A stretch of DNA of 64,000 nt from Mesorhizobium loti R88b (GTDB lineage Bacteria > Pseudomonadota > Alphaproteobacteria > Rhizobiales > Rhizobiaceae): contig NZ_CP033367.1 of NCBI RefSeq assembly GCF_013170845.1, positions 124,001 through 188,000 of the forward strand. Reading direction: 5' to 3'. Positions 33,805 to 42,743 of this stretch are shown piece after piece. The notes beneath the pieces are model-generated. The model was not told the origin of the DNA. It was given only the letters and a program-made list of their open reading frames with translations, and searched no databases. The position numbers and the translations under genes are program-made. Numbering within the stretch: position 1 is the stretch's first letter; the number at the start of each line of letters is the position of its first letter.

Positions 33805-35232
33805 CTAGCCATGAGCAACCATCACGTGCCGCACGGCGGTGTAGTCTTCCAGCGCGTAGAGCGACATGTCCTTGCCGTAGCCGGACTGCTTCAGTCCGCC
33901 ATGCGGCATCTCGTTGGTCAGCATGAAGTGGGTGTTGATCCAGGTGCAGCCATATTGCAGGCGGGCAGCCGTCGCCATGGCGCGCGAGACGTCCTTGGTC
34001 CACACCGATGACGCCAGGCCGTAGTCGCTGTCATTGGCCCAGCTCACCGCCTCGTCGACTTCCGTGAACCGGGTGATCGAAACCACCGGCCCAAAGACTT
34101 CGCGGCGCACGATCTCGTCCTCCTGCAAAGCGCCGGCGACGACGGTCGGCTGGTAGTAGAAGCCGGTGCCTTCACCTGGCTTGCCGCCGGTGGTGATCTC
34201 GATGTGCTTCAGTTCCGAGGCACGCTCGACGAAGCTCGACACGCGGTCGCGCTGGCGGCGCGAGATCAGCGGGCCGATCTCGTTCTCGGTGTCGTCGGCC
34301 AGATTGTACTTGATGGTCGAGACGGCCGAGGACAGATCAGCGACGAGCTTGTCGTAGATCTTCTTGCCGGCATAGATGCGGCAGGCGGCGGTGCAGTCCT
34401 GGCCGGCATTGTAGTAGCCGAAGGCGCGCAGGCCGTTGACCACGGCGCCAAGGTCGGCGTCGTCAAAGACGATGACCGGGGCCTTGCCGCCGAGTTCGAG
34501 ATGCGTGCGCTTGACCGATTTGGCGGCCGCCTGCAGCACCTTCTTGCCGGTCGCGACATCGCCGGTGATCGAGATCATGTTGATCTTGGGATGGTTGATC
34601 AGCGTGTTGCCGACGCTGTCGCCGCGGCCGAGCACGACATTGACCACACCTTCCGGCAGGATTTCGGCCAGAATTTTCGCCAGTTTCAGCGCCGTCAGCG
34701 GCGTCTGCTCCGACGGCTTGAAGACGACCGTGTTGCCGCCGGCAATCGCCGGCGCCAGCTTCCAGGCCATCATCATCAGCGGGTAGTTCCAGGGCGCGAT
34801 GGAAGCAACTATGCCTATGGCGTCGCGGCGAACCATCGAGGTGTGGCCGGGAATGTATTCACCAGCGACAACGCCGGGCATCGAGCGGACCGCGCCGGCA
34901 AAGAAGCGATAGCAATCGACGATGGCCGGGATCTCGTCATTGAGCACGGCATTGATCGGCTTGCCGCAGTTGAGTGCCTCAAGCGTGGCGAACTCCTTCG
35001 CTTCAGCCTCGATACGGTCCGCGATCTTCAGGAGATAGCCGGAGCGCTGAGCCGGCGTGGTGCGCGACCACAAGACAAATGCCTTCTCGGCCGCCAGCAC
35101 CGCTGCCTCGATCTGCGCCTGGCTGGCTTCGGGCAGGTTGAGGATGGTCGCCCCGGTCTTTGGATTGAGGACGGGCTCCTCGGTCTCGGTGCCGTTCTCG
35201 AATTTCGAGCCGATCAACATCTGGGTGTCCAT
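33805..35232 (-). CDS. patD: Gamma-aminobutyraldehyde dehydrogenase-like aldehyde dehydrogenase
   Basis: This 475-residue NAD-dependent enzyme should oxidise 4-aminobutyraldehyde, from putrescine, to GABA. ALDH motifs are complete: the asparagine in [10 protein letters not shown], glutamate in [13 protein letters not shown], cysteine in [15 protein letters not shown], and [14 protein letters not shown]. The ending [21 protein letters not shown] is like YdcW/PatD. It is the last gene of a five-gene operon whose order (binding protein, ATPase, two permeases, aldehyde dehydrogenase) equals E. coli ydcSTUVW. GGGAGA precedes the ATG by seven bases. Confidence 0.9.
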   Translation of the reverse strand: MDTQMLIGSKFENGTETEEPVLNPKTGATILNLPEASQAQIEAAVLAAEKAFVLWSRTTPAQRSGYLLKIADRIEAEAKEFATLEALNCGKPINAVLNDEIPAIVDCYRFFAGAVRSMPGVVAGEYIPGHTSMVRRDAIGIVASIAPWNYPLMMMAWKLAPAIAGGNTVVFKPSEQTPLTALKLAKILAEILPEGVVNVVLGRGDSVGNTLINHPKINMISITGDVATGKKVLQAAAKSVKRTHLELGGKAPVIVFDDADLGAVVNGLRAFGYYNAGQDCTAACRIYAGKKIYDKLVADLSSAVSTIKYNLADDTENEIGPLISRRQRDRVSSFVERASELKHIEITTGGKPGEGTGFYYQPTVVAGALQEDEIVRREVFGPVVSITRFTEVDEAVSWANDSDYGLASSVWTKDVSRAMATAARLQYGCTWINTHFMLTNEMPHGGLKQSGYGKDMSLYALEDYTAVRHVMVAHG

Positions 35233-35257
35233 CGAAATCTCTCCCTTTTGAACTGAG

Positions 35258-36073
35258 TTATTTGCCCGAACCGGCGATCTGGTCGCCGTCGCGGGTCAGG
35301 TAATAGGCAAACAGGATCGGCAGCAGCGTCACCAGCATGACGACCATGGCCACGACATTGGTGACCGGGCGCTGGCGCGGGCGGATAAGCTCTTCCAGCA
35401 TCCAGATCGGCACGGTCTGCTGCTGACCGGCGGTGAAGGTGGTGACGATGACTTCGTCGAACGACAAAGCGAAGGCGAGCATCCCGCCGGCAAGCAGCGC
35501 GGTCGCGATGTTGGGCAGCACGACATGTCGGAAGGTCTGGAAGCCGTCGGCACCGAGATCCATCGAGGCCTCGATCATCGAGCCGGAGGTGCGGCGGAAG
35601 CGAGCCACCGCATTGTTGTAGACGACGACGACGCAGAAGGTGGCGTGGCCGAGCACGATCGTCCAGAACGAGAATGGGATGTCGGCCAGCGAAAAGGCCG
35701 AGCGCAGCGCGATACCGGTGATGATGCCGGGCAGCGCGATGGGCAGGATGACCAGCAGCGATATGGTTTCGCGGCCAAAGAATTTCGTCCGTGATACCGC
35801 CGCCGAGCACAGCGTGCCGAGGATGAGCGCGATTGCCGTCGAGATCGCCGCGACGCGGACCGACAGCGACAGTGCCTGCCAGACATCGGGCCGGTTCCAG
35901 GTGACGGCGAACCATTGCGTGGTCAGGCCGGGGGGCGGCCAGACGAAACTCTTCTCCTCGGTGGTGAAGGCGTAGACGAAGATCAGCAGGATCGGCAGGT
36001 GCAGGAACAACAACCCGCAGCCGGCTGCGATCTTCAGGCCAAGGGGGGCGGATTGACCACGGTCAGAGCGCAT
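35258..36073 (-). CDS. ydcV: Polyamine-type ABC transporter permease (YdcV/PotC-like)
   Basis: This 271-residue inner-membrane protein has six predicted helices and the EAA loop [20 protein letters not shown]. The first helix follows [19 protein letters not shown]. It resembles PotC/YdcV. The start lies 11 bases inside the end of the preceding permease gene. It forms the membrane channel with YdcU. Confidence 0.9.
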   Translation of the reverse strand: MRSDRGQSAPLGLKIAAGCGLLFLHLPILLIFVYAFTTEEKSFVWPPPGLTTQWFAVTWNRPDVWQALSLSVRVAAISTAIALILGTLCSAAVSRTKFFGRETISLLVILPIALPGIITGIALRSAFSLADIPFSFWTIVLGHATFCVVVVYNNAVARFRRTSGSMIEASMDLGADGFQTFRHVVLPNIATALLAGGMLAFALSFDEVIVTTFTAGQQQTVPIWMLEELIRPRQRPVTNVVAMVVMLVTLLPILFAYYLTRDGDQIAGSGK

Positions 36074-37031
36074 CGAAGGCTCCCATGCGTTTGGCGCCCC
36101 AGAGGTAGAAGCCCATGATGATGATGGGCACGACGGTGAAGGCGGCGGCGAGCGGGATGTTGCCGGCGGTGCCTTGTTGCGAATAGACGGCCTGGCCGAT
36201 GAACAGCCTTGAGGTGCCGATGATCTGCGGGATGATGTAGTCGCCCAATGTCAGTGAGAAGGTGAAGATCGAGCCGGCAACGATGCCTGGCAACGCCAGC
36301 GGAAACAGCACGTTGCGGAAGGTCTGCCCCGGAGAAGCACCAAGATCGGACGAGGCCTCGACCAGATTGCCGGGCACGCGCTCAAGGGCTGCCTGAACCG
36401 GCAGGATCATGAACGGCAGCCAGACATAGACGAAGACGATGAAGGTGCCGGTGAACGACACCGACAGCGAGTTGCCGCCGACGACCGGCAGCGACAGCCA
36501 GGCATCGAGCAACCACAGCAAATGCAGCTTGGCGAGCAGCCAGGTCAAAATGCCTTCCTTGGCCAGGATCAGCTTCCATGCGTAGATCTTGACCAGGTAG
36601 CTCGACCACAGCGGCAGCATGATGCCGAGATAGAACAGCGCCTTCCAGCGGCCACGCGCATAGCGCGCCGCGTAATAGGCGATCGGGAAGGCGACGATGG
36701 CCGACGCCAGCGTGACCAGGGCGGCCATGGTCACGGTGCGCAGGATGATGTCGAGATTGGCGGCCTGGAACAGATCGCCATAGGTCTTCAGCGTGAACTG
36801 GCGATTGATGAGGCCGGAGTACTCGTCGATGGAGAAAAAGCTCTGCGCCAAAAGGGCAAACAGCGAACCGATATACACGATGCCGAGCCAGAGGACCGGC
36901 GGCAGCAGCATGAGCAGGAGCAGGAGTTGCGGCCTGCGCCAGAACAGGTCCGAGAGCGCGCCGCGCGTGCCGCCGCTGCCGGGCAGGATGGCGGGCGCCG
37001 TGGCGCGCGGCATGGTGGCGTCGAGGCTCAT
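36063..37031 (-). CDS. ydcU: Polyamine-type ABC transporter permease (YdcU/PotB-like)
   Basis: This 322-residue permease has a long N-terminal cytoplasmic part (about 35 residues), then helices starting [20 protein letters not shown]. The EAA loop is [20 protein letters not shown]. The periplasmic segment [20 protein letters not shown] fits the PotB family. Its ATG overlaps the ydcT stop (ATGA) and its end overlaps ydcV by 11 bases. Confidence 0.9.
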   Translation of the reverse strand: MSLDATMPRATAPAILPGSGGTRGALSDLFWRRPQLLLLLMLLPPVLWLGIVYIGSLFALLAQSFFSIDEYSGLINRQFTLKTYGDLFQAANLDIILRTVTMAALVTLASAIVAFPIAYYAARYARGRWKALFYLGIMLPLWSSYLVKIYAWKLILAKEGILTWLLAKLHLLWLLDAWLSLPVVGGNSLSVSFTGTFIVFVYVWLPFMILPVQAALERVPGNLVEASSDLGASPGQTFRNVLFPLALPGIVAGSIFTFSLTLGDYIIPQIIGTSRLFIGQAVYSQQGTAGNIPLAAAFTVVPIIIMGFYLWGAKRMGAFDAL

Positions 37032-38026
37032 GCCGGCTCGTCCATCAGATGCAGATGCTCGCGGTTGAAGGTGAGCACGACCGCCTCGCCCTCCACCGGC
37101 AGCGCGGTGCCGGCCGGCACGATGGCATGGAGTTTCAAGCCATCGGCATCGAGCGCCAGTTTTGTCGTGGCGCCGAGATAATTGGTCGAGACGAGGCGGG
37201 CGGCAACGCCCTCGCCGCTTGCGGCGCGGCTGACACGAATGGATTCAGGGCGCAGACTGCCCCAGCGGTGCTGGCCGGAATAGCGTTGCACGAAATCCGG
37301 CGGCAGCACGTTGGACGAGCCGACGAAATCGGCAACGAAGCGCGTCTTCGGCCGCTGATAGATATCCTCCGGTGTGCCGATCTGCATGATCTTGCCGTCG
37401 TTGAAGACGGCGACGCGGTCGGCCATCGACAGTGCCTCGCCCTGGTCGTGGGTAACGAAGACGAACGTGATGCCGAGCGCCTTCTGCAGCGACTTCAGTT
37501 CCTCTTGCATGTTCTCGCGCAGCTTGAGGTCGAGCGCGCCGAGCGGCTCGTCGAGCAGCAGCACCTTGGGCTGATTGACCAGAGCGCGGGCCAGCGCAAC
37601 GCGCTGGCGCTGGCCGCCGGAAAGCTGGCCGGGCCGGCGGGCGCCATAGCCGGGCAATCGCACCAACGACAGCGCTTCCTCCGCCGCCTTGTGCCGTTCG
37701 GCCTTGCCGACGCCCTTGACCATCAGCCCGTAGGCGACGTTGTCGAGCACATTGAGATGCGGGAACAGCGCGTAATCCTGGAACACGGTGTTGACGTTGC
37801 GGCGATAGGGCGGCACGCCCTCGGCGCGTTCGCCGAAGATGGAGATCGAACCTGATGTCGGCTGCTCGAAGCCGGCGATGAGACGCAGGCATGTCGTCTT
37901 GCCGGAGCCGGACGGCCCGAGCATGGCGAAGAACTCGCCCGGCGCAATGTCGAGATCGACAGCGTCGACAGCGCGAACGCTGCCGAAATGGCGCGAGACT
38001 TTCTGGAAGGAGACGGCAGAGGTCAT
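37028..38026 (-). CDS. ydcT: Polyamine-type ABC transporter ATPase (YdcT/PotA-like)
   Basis: This 332-residue ATPase has Walker A GPSGSGKTT, signature LSGGQRQRVALARAL, Walker B VLLLDEPLGALD and switch histidine in FVTHDQGEAL. A C-terminal TOBE domain (about 250-332, SLRPESIRVS onward) is typical of PotA/YdcT. The gap to the upstream binding-protein gene is 174 bases and is filled by a palindromic repeat element, unusual inside an operon. Confidence 0.92.
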   Translation of the reverse strand: MTSAVSFQKVSRHFGSVRAVDAVDLDIAPGEFFAMLGPSGSGKTTCLRLIAGFEQPTSGSISIFGERAEGVPPYRRNVNTVFQDYALFPHLNVLDNVAYGLMVKGVGKAERHKAAEEALSLVRLPGYGARRPGQLSGGQRQRVALARALVNQPKVLLLDEPLGALDLKLRENMQEELKSLQKALGITFVFVTHDQGEALSMADRVAVFNDGKIMQIGTPEDIYQRPKTRFVADFVGSSNVLPPDFVQRYSGQHRWGSLRPESIRVSRAASGEGVAARLVSTNYLGATTKLALDADGLKLHAIVPAGTALPVEGEAVVLTFNREHLHLMDEPA

Positions 38027-38076
38027 GGGCTGTCAGTCTGTTGCCGGTTTGATGTGTTGATGTCGCGCAGAGCCTT

Positions 38077-38192
38077 ACCTCCCCTTAATGGGGAGGTCGC
38101 GGCGAAGCCGCGGGTGGGGGTGACTAGCACTGACGTCCGCGCTGACCCCCACCCCGACGCTACGCGTCGACCCTCCCCACAAGGGGGAGGGT
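38077..38192. repeat. Composite palindromic element inside the ydcS-ydcT gap
   Basis: Three dyads are stacked. ACCTCCCC pairs with GGGGAGGT around TTAAT (38077-38097). GGGTGGGGGT near 38112 pairs with ACCCCCACCC near 38144. ACCCTCCCC pairs with GGGGAGGGT at 38170-38192. Two smaller ones (GCGGC-GAA-GCCGC type) sit between. The whole could fold into one large branched RNA structure. It resembles mosaic intergenic elements I know from Mesorhizobium and other rhizobia. It should lower transporter expression relative to the binding protein. Confidence 0.75.
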
Positions 38193-38200
38193 GAAGAAAA

Positions 38201-39358
38201 TCACCGCCCGCCGATGACGCCGATATAGTCCGACACCCAGCGGTAGTAGGGCACGCACTGGTCGTTCTGGGTGACGCATTTCGAGACTGGCGTCTTCCAG
38301 AACTTGATCTTGTCGAAATTGTCGTAGCCGTTGGTCTTGCAGCCTTCCTCGCCGAGCAATTCATTGCCCTTGCAGGCGGCGGGCACGACCGGCAACGAGC
38401 CGAACCAGGCCGAGACGTCGCCTTGCACCTTCGGGGACAGGGAGTGTTCAAGCCACTTGTAAGCGCAGTTGGGGTTGGCGGCATCAGCCTCCATCATGGT
38501 GGTGTCGGCCCAGCCGGTGACGCCTTCTTCCGGCACGGTCGAGGCAACCGGCTTCTTGGCGGCGACCAGCGTGTTGACCTGATACGGCCACGAGCCGGAT
38601 GCGACGACGCCTTCATTCTGGAAATCATCGACCTGGATGGCGGCGTCATGCCAGTAGCGGCCGACCAGCGTGCGCTGGACGCGCAACAGGTCGAGTGCTG
38701 CCTTGTACTGGGCCTCGTTCAGTTCGTAGGGGTCCTTGATGCCGAGTTCCGGCTTATGGAACATCAGATAGTTGGCGGCGTCGGCGATGTGGATCGGGCC
38801 ATCATAGGCCTGAACGCGGCCCTTGTTGGACTTGCCATCAGGCAGGTTCATCTCCTCGAAGACGATGTTCCAGCTCTTGGGCGCTTCCTTAAACACCTCG
38901 GTGTTGTACATCAGGATGTTCGGACCCCATTGGTAGGGGACGCCATAGTGGACACCACCGACGGTGAACCAAGGCGCATCCTTGAGGCGCTGGTCGACAT
39001 TCTTCCAGCTCGGGATGAGATCGGTGTTGATCGGCTGCACGCGCTTGCCGGCGACGAGACGCAGCGAGGCGTCACCCGAAGCGGTGACCAGATCGAAGCC
39101 GCCCTCATTCATCAGCGAGACCATCTCGTCCGAGGTGTTTGCGGTCTTGACGTTGACCTTGCAGCCGCTTTCCTTTTCGAAAGCTGTGACCCAGTCATAG
39201 CCCTTGTCGGTCTCGCCGCGCTCTATATAGCCCGGCCAGGCAACGATGTTGACCTGGCCTTCGCCCTTGCCGAGTTCCTTGACCTGGGCGATGGCCTGAC
39301 CGGAAAAGGTCAGCGCGACGGTTAGCGCAGTGCATGACTTCAGGAATGAATTCATCAT
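38201..39358 (-). CDS. ydcS: Polyamine-type ABC transporter substrate-binding protein (YdcS-like)
   Basis: This 385-residue periplasmic protein has a Sec signal peptide (MMNSFLKSCTALTVALTFSG, cleavage near AIA-Q). It matches E. coli YdcS along its length: VNIVAWPGYIERGETDKGYD, TSDEMVSLMNEGGFDLVTAS, LPDGKSNKGRVQAYDGPIHI, and an ending IGVIGGR. The likely ligand is putrescine or another polyamine. Four C-terminal cysteines (AACKG, EEGCKT, SKCVTQNDQC) may form disulfides. Two adjacent ATGs follow GGGAGA; either may be used. A short dyad AAACCG-CTC-CGGTTT lies about 30 bases upstream of the start. Confidence 0.92.
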   Translation of the reverse strand: MMNSFLKSCTALTVALTFSGQAIAQVKELGKGEGQVNIVAWPGYIERGETDKGYDWVTAFEKESGCKVNVKTANTSDEMVSLMNEGGFDLVTASGDASLRLVAGKRVQPINTDLIPSWKNVDQRLKDAPWFTVGGVHYGVPYQWGPNILMYNTEVFKEAPKSWNIVFEEMNLPDGKSNKGRVQAYDGPIHIADAANYLMFHKPELGIKDPYELNEAQYKAALDLLRVQRTLVGRYWHDAAIQVDDFQNEGVVASGSWPYQVNTLVAAKKPVASTVPEEGVTGWADTTMMEADAANPNCAYKWLEHSLSPKVQGDVSAWFGSLPVVPAACKGNELLGEEGCKTNGYDNFDKIKFWKTPVSKCVTQNDQCVPYYRWVSDYIGVIGGR

Positions 39359-39538
39359 CGATCTCCCATTTTGGCGGATGATCCCGAAACCGCTCCGGTT
39401 TTCGCCAGATCACGCGCGGACTGAAAAACTGTCAGTTCGTCCTATGGACTTGATGCCGCTCTGCTGGCGGCTTTGGTCCCTGTCACGGAAGGTGCTTGGA
39501 AAATTCCGGTTTCGCAAATTCATTTATCAGAAAGGCGA

Positions 39539-39555
39539 TATCGGTTTTACCGATA
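39539..39555. promoter_or_regulatory. Dyad between the lysR and ydcS genes
   Basis: TATCGGT and ACCGATA form a perfect 7-bp dyad around TTT. It lies 17 bases after the LysR stop and about 180 bases upstream of the ydcS start. It has the T-N11-A form of LysR sites, so it may be the operator of the adjacent regulator. A weak terminator of the lysR message is the alternative. Confidence 0.45.
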
Positions 39556-39571
39556 GATCAGCACTGCTCGG

Positions 39572-40483
39572 TCAGGGGCGTTGGCGGACCGTCCTTTGCG
39601 ACTGGGCAAGGCCGATGAAGTCGCGCGCCGCCTGCGGCAGGCCGGAGCCGCGCCGCCACACCATGCCGACCTGCACCACGGGCAAGGAGCCCGAAATATC
39701 ACGCGATTCGATGCGGTCGCCTTCCAGCGACCACGGCCGGTAGACAAGGTCGGGCAAAAGCGCCACGCCGGCGCCGGTGGCAACCAGGCTGCGCACCGCT
39801 TCAACCGAGCGGGTGCGGAAGGCGACATGCGGCTTGGCGCCGATCGCCGTCAGCAGTTTTCCCGTGTTCTCCTCGATCTCATCGACGGTCAGCATGATCA
39901 GCGGTTCGCCGGCGATGTCGCCAATGCCGATGATGTCGGCGCCGGCAAGCGAATGACCAAGCGGCAGCCACAGGCGGTAGGCCGAGACCTCGAGGATTTC
40001 CGATTGCAGTGCCGTACGGTCACGCAAATTGGAGGTGACCATGACGGCAATATCGAGCTTGCCGCCGATCAGGAGATGTTCGAGGTAGTCGCCATTGTCC
40101 TCGATCGCCGAGACCTCGACGCCCGGATAGGCGCGGCGGTAGCGGGCAAGCAGATCCGACAGCACATAGCCGGCGACCAGCGAGGTGACGCCAAGCTGCA
40201 GCCGCCCGCCCACTACCGCCTGTTCGCCGGAAAAAGAGCGGCGCGCATCGGACACGTCGGCGAGGATCTTCGTCGCGTGGCGCAGGAACTGGTGGCCCTT
40301 GTGGGTGATGTTGAGCCCACGCGGATGGCGCTCGAACAGTTCGACGCCTAGATCGCTTTCGAGTTCCTTGATCGCTTCTGTGACGGAGGACTGCGAGATG
40401 GAGAGGTTTTGCGCCGCGCCCGACACCGTGCCTTGCTCGGCGACGGCGATGAAGAACTGCAACTGGCGGATGGTGAAGGCCAT
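39572..40483 (-). CDS. LysR family transcriptional regulator, probable ydc operon regulator
   Basis: This 303-residue protein has the LysR helix-turn-helix (GTVSGAAQNLSISQSSVTEA, IKELESDLGVELFERH) and a ligand-binding domain starting GGRLQLGVTSLVAGYVLSDL. The ATG starting MAFTIRQLQFF was preferred over a GTG five codons earlier. It lies immediately upstream of the ydcSTUV-patD-like operon in the same direction, and its ligand could be a polyamine or a breakdown product. That link is inference from position. Confidence 0.88.
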   Translation of the reverse strand: MAFTIRQLQFFIAVAEQGTVSGAAQNLSISQSSVTEAIKELESDLGVELFERHPRGLNITHKGHQFLRHATKILADVSDARRSFSGEQAVVGGRLQLGVTSLVAGYVLSDLLARYRRAYPGVEVSAIEDNGDYLEHLLIGGKLDIAVMVTSNLRDRTALQSEILEVSAYRLWLPLGHSLAGADIIGIGDIAGEPLIMLTVDEIEENTGKLLTAIGAKPHVAFRTRSVEAVRSLVATGAGVALLPDLVYRPWSLEGDRIESRDISGSLPVVQVGMVWRRGSGLPQAARDFIGLAQSQRTVRQRP

Positions 40484-40564
40484 GGCCGGACTAAACACCG
40501 GCGACCGAGCGAAGGAAAGCCGACGACGGAGCTTATCCCATTGCTAGAGACCGTTGTTGGGCGA

Positions 40565-41182
40565 TCAGCCGAGCACCAGCTTGATGCGTCGCCGGCACGC
40601 AGGGCCATAGCGCACGGCCAGCATGAAGGCCGTCTCCAGCGCCACGACGATGACGATGATGCGCAAGCCCACCGTGAAGGTGTCCTGGCCGCTGCCGCGT
40701 AAGAGATAGCCGGTCAGCAGAAAGCCCGCATTCCAGATGGTGGCGCCGAGCAGCGTCGCGATTGCGAAGGGCAGAACAGGCAGGCAAAGCGCGCCGGCCG
40801 CGATCGGCAGGTAATTGCGCACTGTCGGGATGAACTGCGCCAGCAGGGACACAAGGACATGATTGCGGCGATAGGCCTGACCAAGCTTGCGGTAGGTTGC
40901 GGGGCGCAGGAAGACATATCTGCCGACACGTTCGATCAGCCGGTCGGCACGGTCAAATCCGATCCGGCGACCAACCCCATACCAGACAAGGCAGCCGGAG
41001 AAGGAGGCAAGCGTTGTCACCGCCAGCAGGATCGCCAGTGTCGCGCTATCAGGCGCCGCCGTCATGCCGAGGAACAGCAGCAGCACATGAGACGGCGGGA
41101 CCGGCAGGATCTTTTCGGTGAAGGCGAGGCAGAAGACGCCGAACAGACCGAAGCCGAGAACGGCCGCCAGCGGGCCCGTCAT
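40565..41182 (-). CDS. DedA/VTT-domain membrane protein
   Basis: This 205-residue inner-membrane protein has the DedA pattern: a re-entrant proline-rich start (EKILPVPPSHVLLLFLGM), YGVGRRIGFDRADRLIERVG, and the conserved R in FIPTVRNYLPIAAGAL. DedA proteins act in lipid translocation and proton-motive-force-linked homeostasis. The start codon overlaps the stop of the upstream phospholipid-methyltransferase-like gene (ATGA), supporting a membrane-lipid role. Confidence 0.88.
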   Translation of the reverse strand: MTGPLAAVLGFGLFGVFCLAFTEKILPVPPSHVLLLFLGMTAAPDSATLAILLAVTTLASFSGCLVWYGVGRRIGFDRADRLIERVGRYVFLRPATYRKLGQAYRRNHVLVSLLAQFIPTVRNYLPIAAGALCLPVLPFAIATLLGATIWNAGFLLTGYLLRGSGQDTFTVGLRIIVIVVALETAFMLAVRYGPACRRRIKLVLG

Positions 41183-41778
41183 GCGAAGCGCCAATCATAC
41201 GACCTGACCGTCTTGATCCTGGCAATGCGATAGACAGTCGCCGGCGGGAAGTTGCGAAAGGTATGACCGACCCGCGTGACCTCGAGATCGAGCCGGTCGA
41301 GCAGCGACTGGTCGAACGGGCAGCGCCGGCCAAGCGTGAACTGATAGAGCGCCCCGCCCGGGCGCAGGTTCGCGAAGACGCCTTCAAGAATGGCAAGCGT
41401 CTTGCGCGGCGAAATCAGGCGGAAGGGCAGCCCGCTGACGGCGGCACCGACCACCGGCCCGGGGAATAGCGACAGATGGCGCAGACCGGCGGCATCCATT
41501 TCAAAGATCCGGGCCGCGGGAAAGCGACGCATGAGCAGCGCCGCAAAATCCGGATCGGATTCGATCAGCGTCAGATCCTCTTCCCTCACCCCGCGCGACA
41601 GCAGTGCCCGTGTGAACGGGCCGGTGCCAGGACCGAGCTCCACCACGGGACCTGTCGCGGGGCCGATGTCGCGTGTCATCAAGGCCGCAAGACTGGAGCT
41701 GGACGGCGTGACGGAGCCAATTCTGAACGGCGCCACGGTCCACGCGACGAGAAAAGACAGGGCATCATTTGCAGGCAT
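41179..41778 (-). CDS. SAM-dependent methyltransferase resembling phosphatidylethanolamine N-methyltransferase PmtA
   Basis: This 199-residue protein has motif I VVELGPGTGPFTRALLSRGV, motif II LTLIESDPDFAALL, and an N-terminal FRIGSVTPSSSSLAALM typical of the Sinorhizobium/Agrobacterium PmtA group, which methylates phosphatidylethanolamine. The related rRNA adenine methylase fold gives many wrong names in databases. GAGGTTG precedes the chosen ATG; an earlier start would add 11 residues. Translational coupling with dedA suggests a lipid operon. The family match is good, but the exact substrate is unproven. Confidence 0.8.
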   Translation of the reverse strand: MPANDALSFLVAWTVAPFRIGSVTPSSSSLAALMTRDIGPATGPVVELGPGTGPFTRALLSRGVREEDLTLIESDPDFAALLMRRFPAARIFEMDAAGLRHLSLFPGPVVGAAVSGLPFRLISPRKTLAILEGVFANLRPGGALYQFTLGRRCPFDQSLLDRLDLEVTRVGHTFRNFPPATVYRIARIKTVRSYDWRFA

Positions 41779-41948
41779 AACAACCTCAATCCCGGACAAG
41801 CAGCACGCCAACCAGTCTTGGTGCGGCCAGTCGATTTCGTTTCAGCGTCGGACCCGAACCTGTTGCATAGTCGGGCCCGACGCCTTGATGTCGGCATGGG
41901 CGGTTCGTGCCGACCCGCGCTGTTTGCCCGGGCTGTATTGCATAGACA

Positions 41949-42020
41949 TTGCGCAACATCGCAGATGCAAAGAAAGAGCTTGCCGGCTCCGGGCCGTTCG
42001 GCTTTGCCATGTTTGCGCAA
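41949..42020. promoter_or_regulatory. Two TTGCGCAA palindromes upstream of the two-component operon
   Basis: The 8-bp palindrome TTGCGCAA occurs at 41949-41956 and 42013-42020, each flanked by ATG or ACAT-like bases. The spacing is 64 bases, about six helical turns. Both lie in the 290-base gap before the response regulator start, the second only 48 bases upstream. They may be sites of the response regulator itself. The rest of the gap shows no gene. Confidence 0.45.
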
Positions 42021-42068
42021 TGTTGGCGCGTTAGCGCCCGAAGCGATGTCATTACCTGGGGACAGTGG

Positions 42069-42743
42069 ATGCGTATCTTGCTGGTCGAAGACGAGCCCGA
42101 AATGGTCTCGGCGCTGCGTTCCGCGCTGAAGCGCCACGACATGGTGGTCGACCACGCCGGCACATTGCTGGAGGCGGAGGGCTTCATTGCTGTCGACAGC
42201 TATGACGCCATCCTGCTCGACCGGCAGTTGCCGGATGGCGACGGGCTGTCGCTGGTGCCGAGATTGCGCTCGACGAAGAACACGACGCCCGTGCTGGTGC
42301 TGACGGCGAAGGGCGACACGGCGGACAAGGTCGACGGGCTGGACATGGGCGCGGACGATTATCTGGCAAAGCCGTTCGCCTTCGAGGAACTGCTGGCCCG
42401 CTTGCGTGCACTGCTGCGGCGCCCAGCACCACTGCAGTCGCAATTCATCCGCGCCGGCCATCTGGTGCTCGATGTCGGACACCGCGAGGCGTCTATCCGT
42501 GCCGAGCCGCTCAGCCTGCCAAGGCGCGAACTGCTGGTGCTGGAGGCACTGATGCGGCGCACCGGCCGCATGGTGCAGCGCGAGGCGCTGATGGAGGCCG
42601 TCTTCGGCCTCGACGACGAGATCCAATCCAACGCGCTCGACACCCATGTCTCACGCTTGCGCCGCAAGCTCGCCGATGCCGATGCCGGCGTGACGATCAA
42701 CGGCATTCGCGGCGTAGGCTATCTCCTGCGCGAGACAACATGA
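42069..42743 (+). CDS. OmpR-family response regulator
   Basis: This 224-residue regulator has a receiver domain with acidic pocket (VEDEPE), phosphorylation site D51 (AILLDRQLPDGDG) and lysine in DDYLAKPFAFEELLARL. The C-terminal winged helix (about 125-224) ends VSRLRRKLADADAGVTIN and GIRGVGYLL, typical of OmpR/PhoB. The ATG begins MRILLVEDEP; a longer frame upstream has no domain. Its stop overlaps the histidine kinase start (ATGA). Confidence 0.93.
   Translation: MRILLVEDEPEMVSALRSALKRHDMVVDHAGTLLEAEGFIAVDSYDAILLDRQLPDGDGLSLVPRLRSTKNTTPVLVLTAKGDTADKVDGLDMGADDYLAKPFAFEELLARLRALLRRPAPLQSQFIRAGHLVLDVGHREASIRAEPLSLPRRELLVLEALMRRTGRMVQREALMEAVFGLDDEIQSNALDTHVSRLRRKLADADAGVTINGIRGVGYLLRETT

Noticed and set aside
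38077..38192. CRISPR array or tRNA cluster
   Set aside because: The structure is made of nested inverted repeats with different arms, not equal direct repeats with unique spacers, and no tRNA arms are visible.
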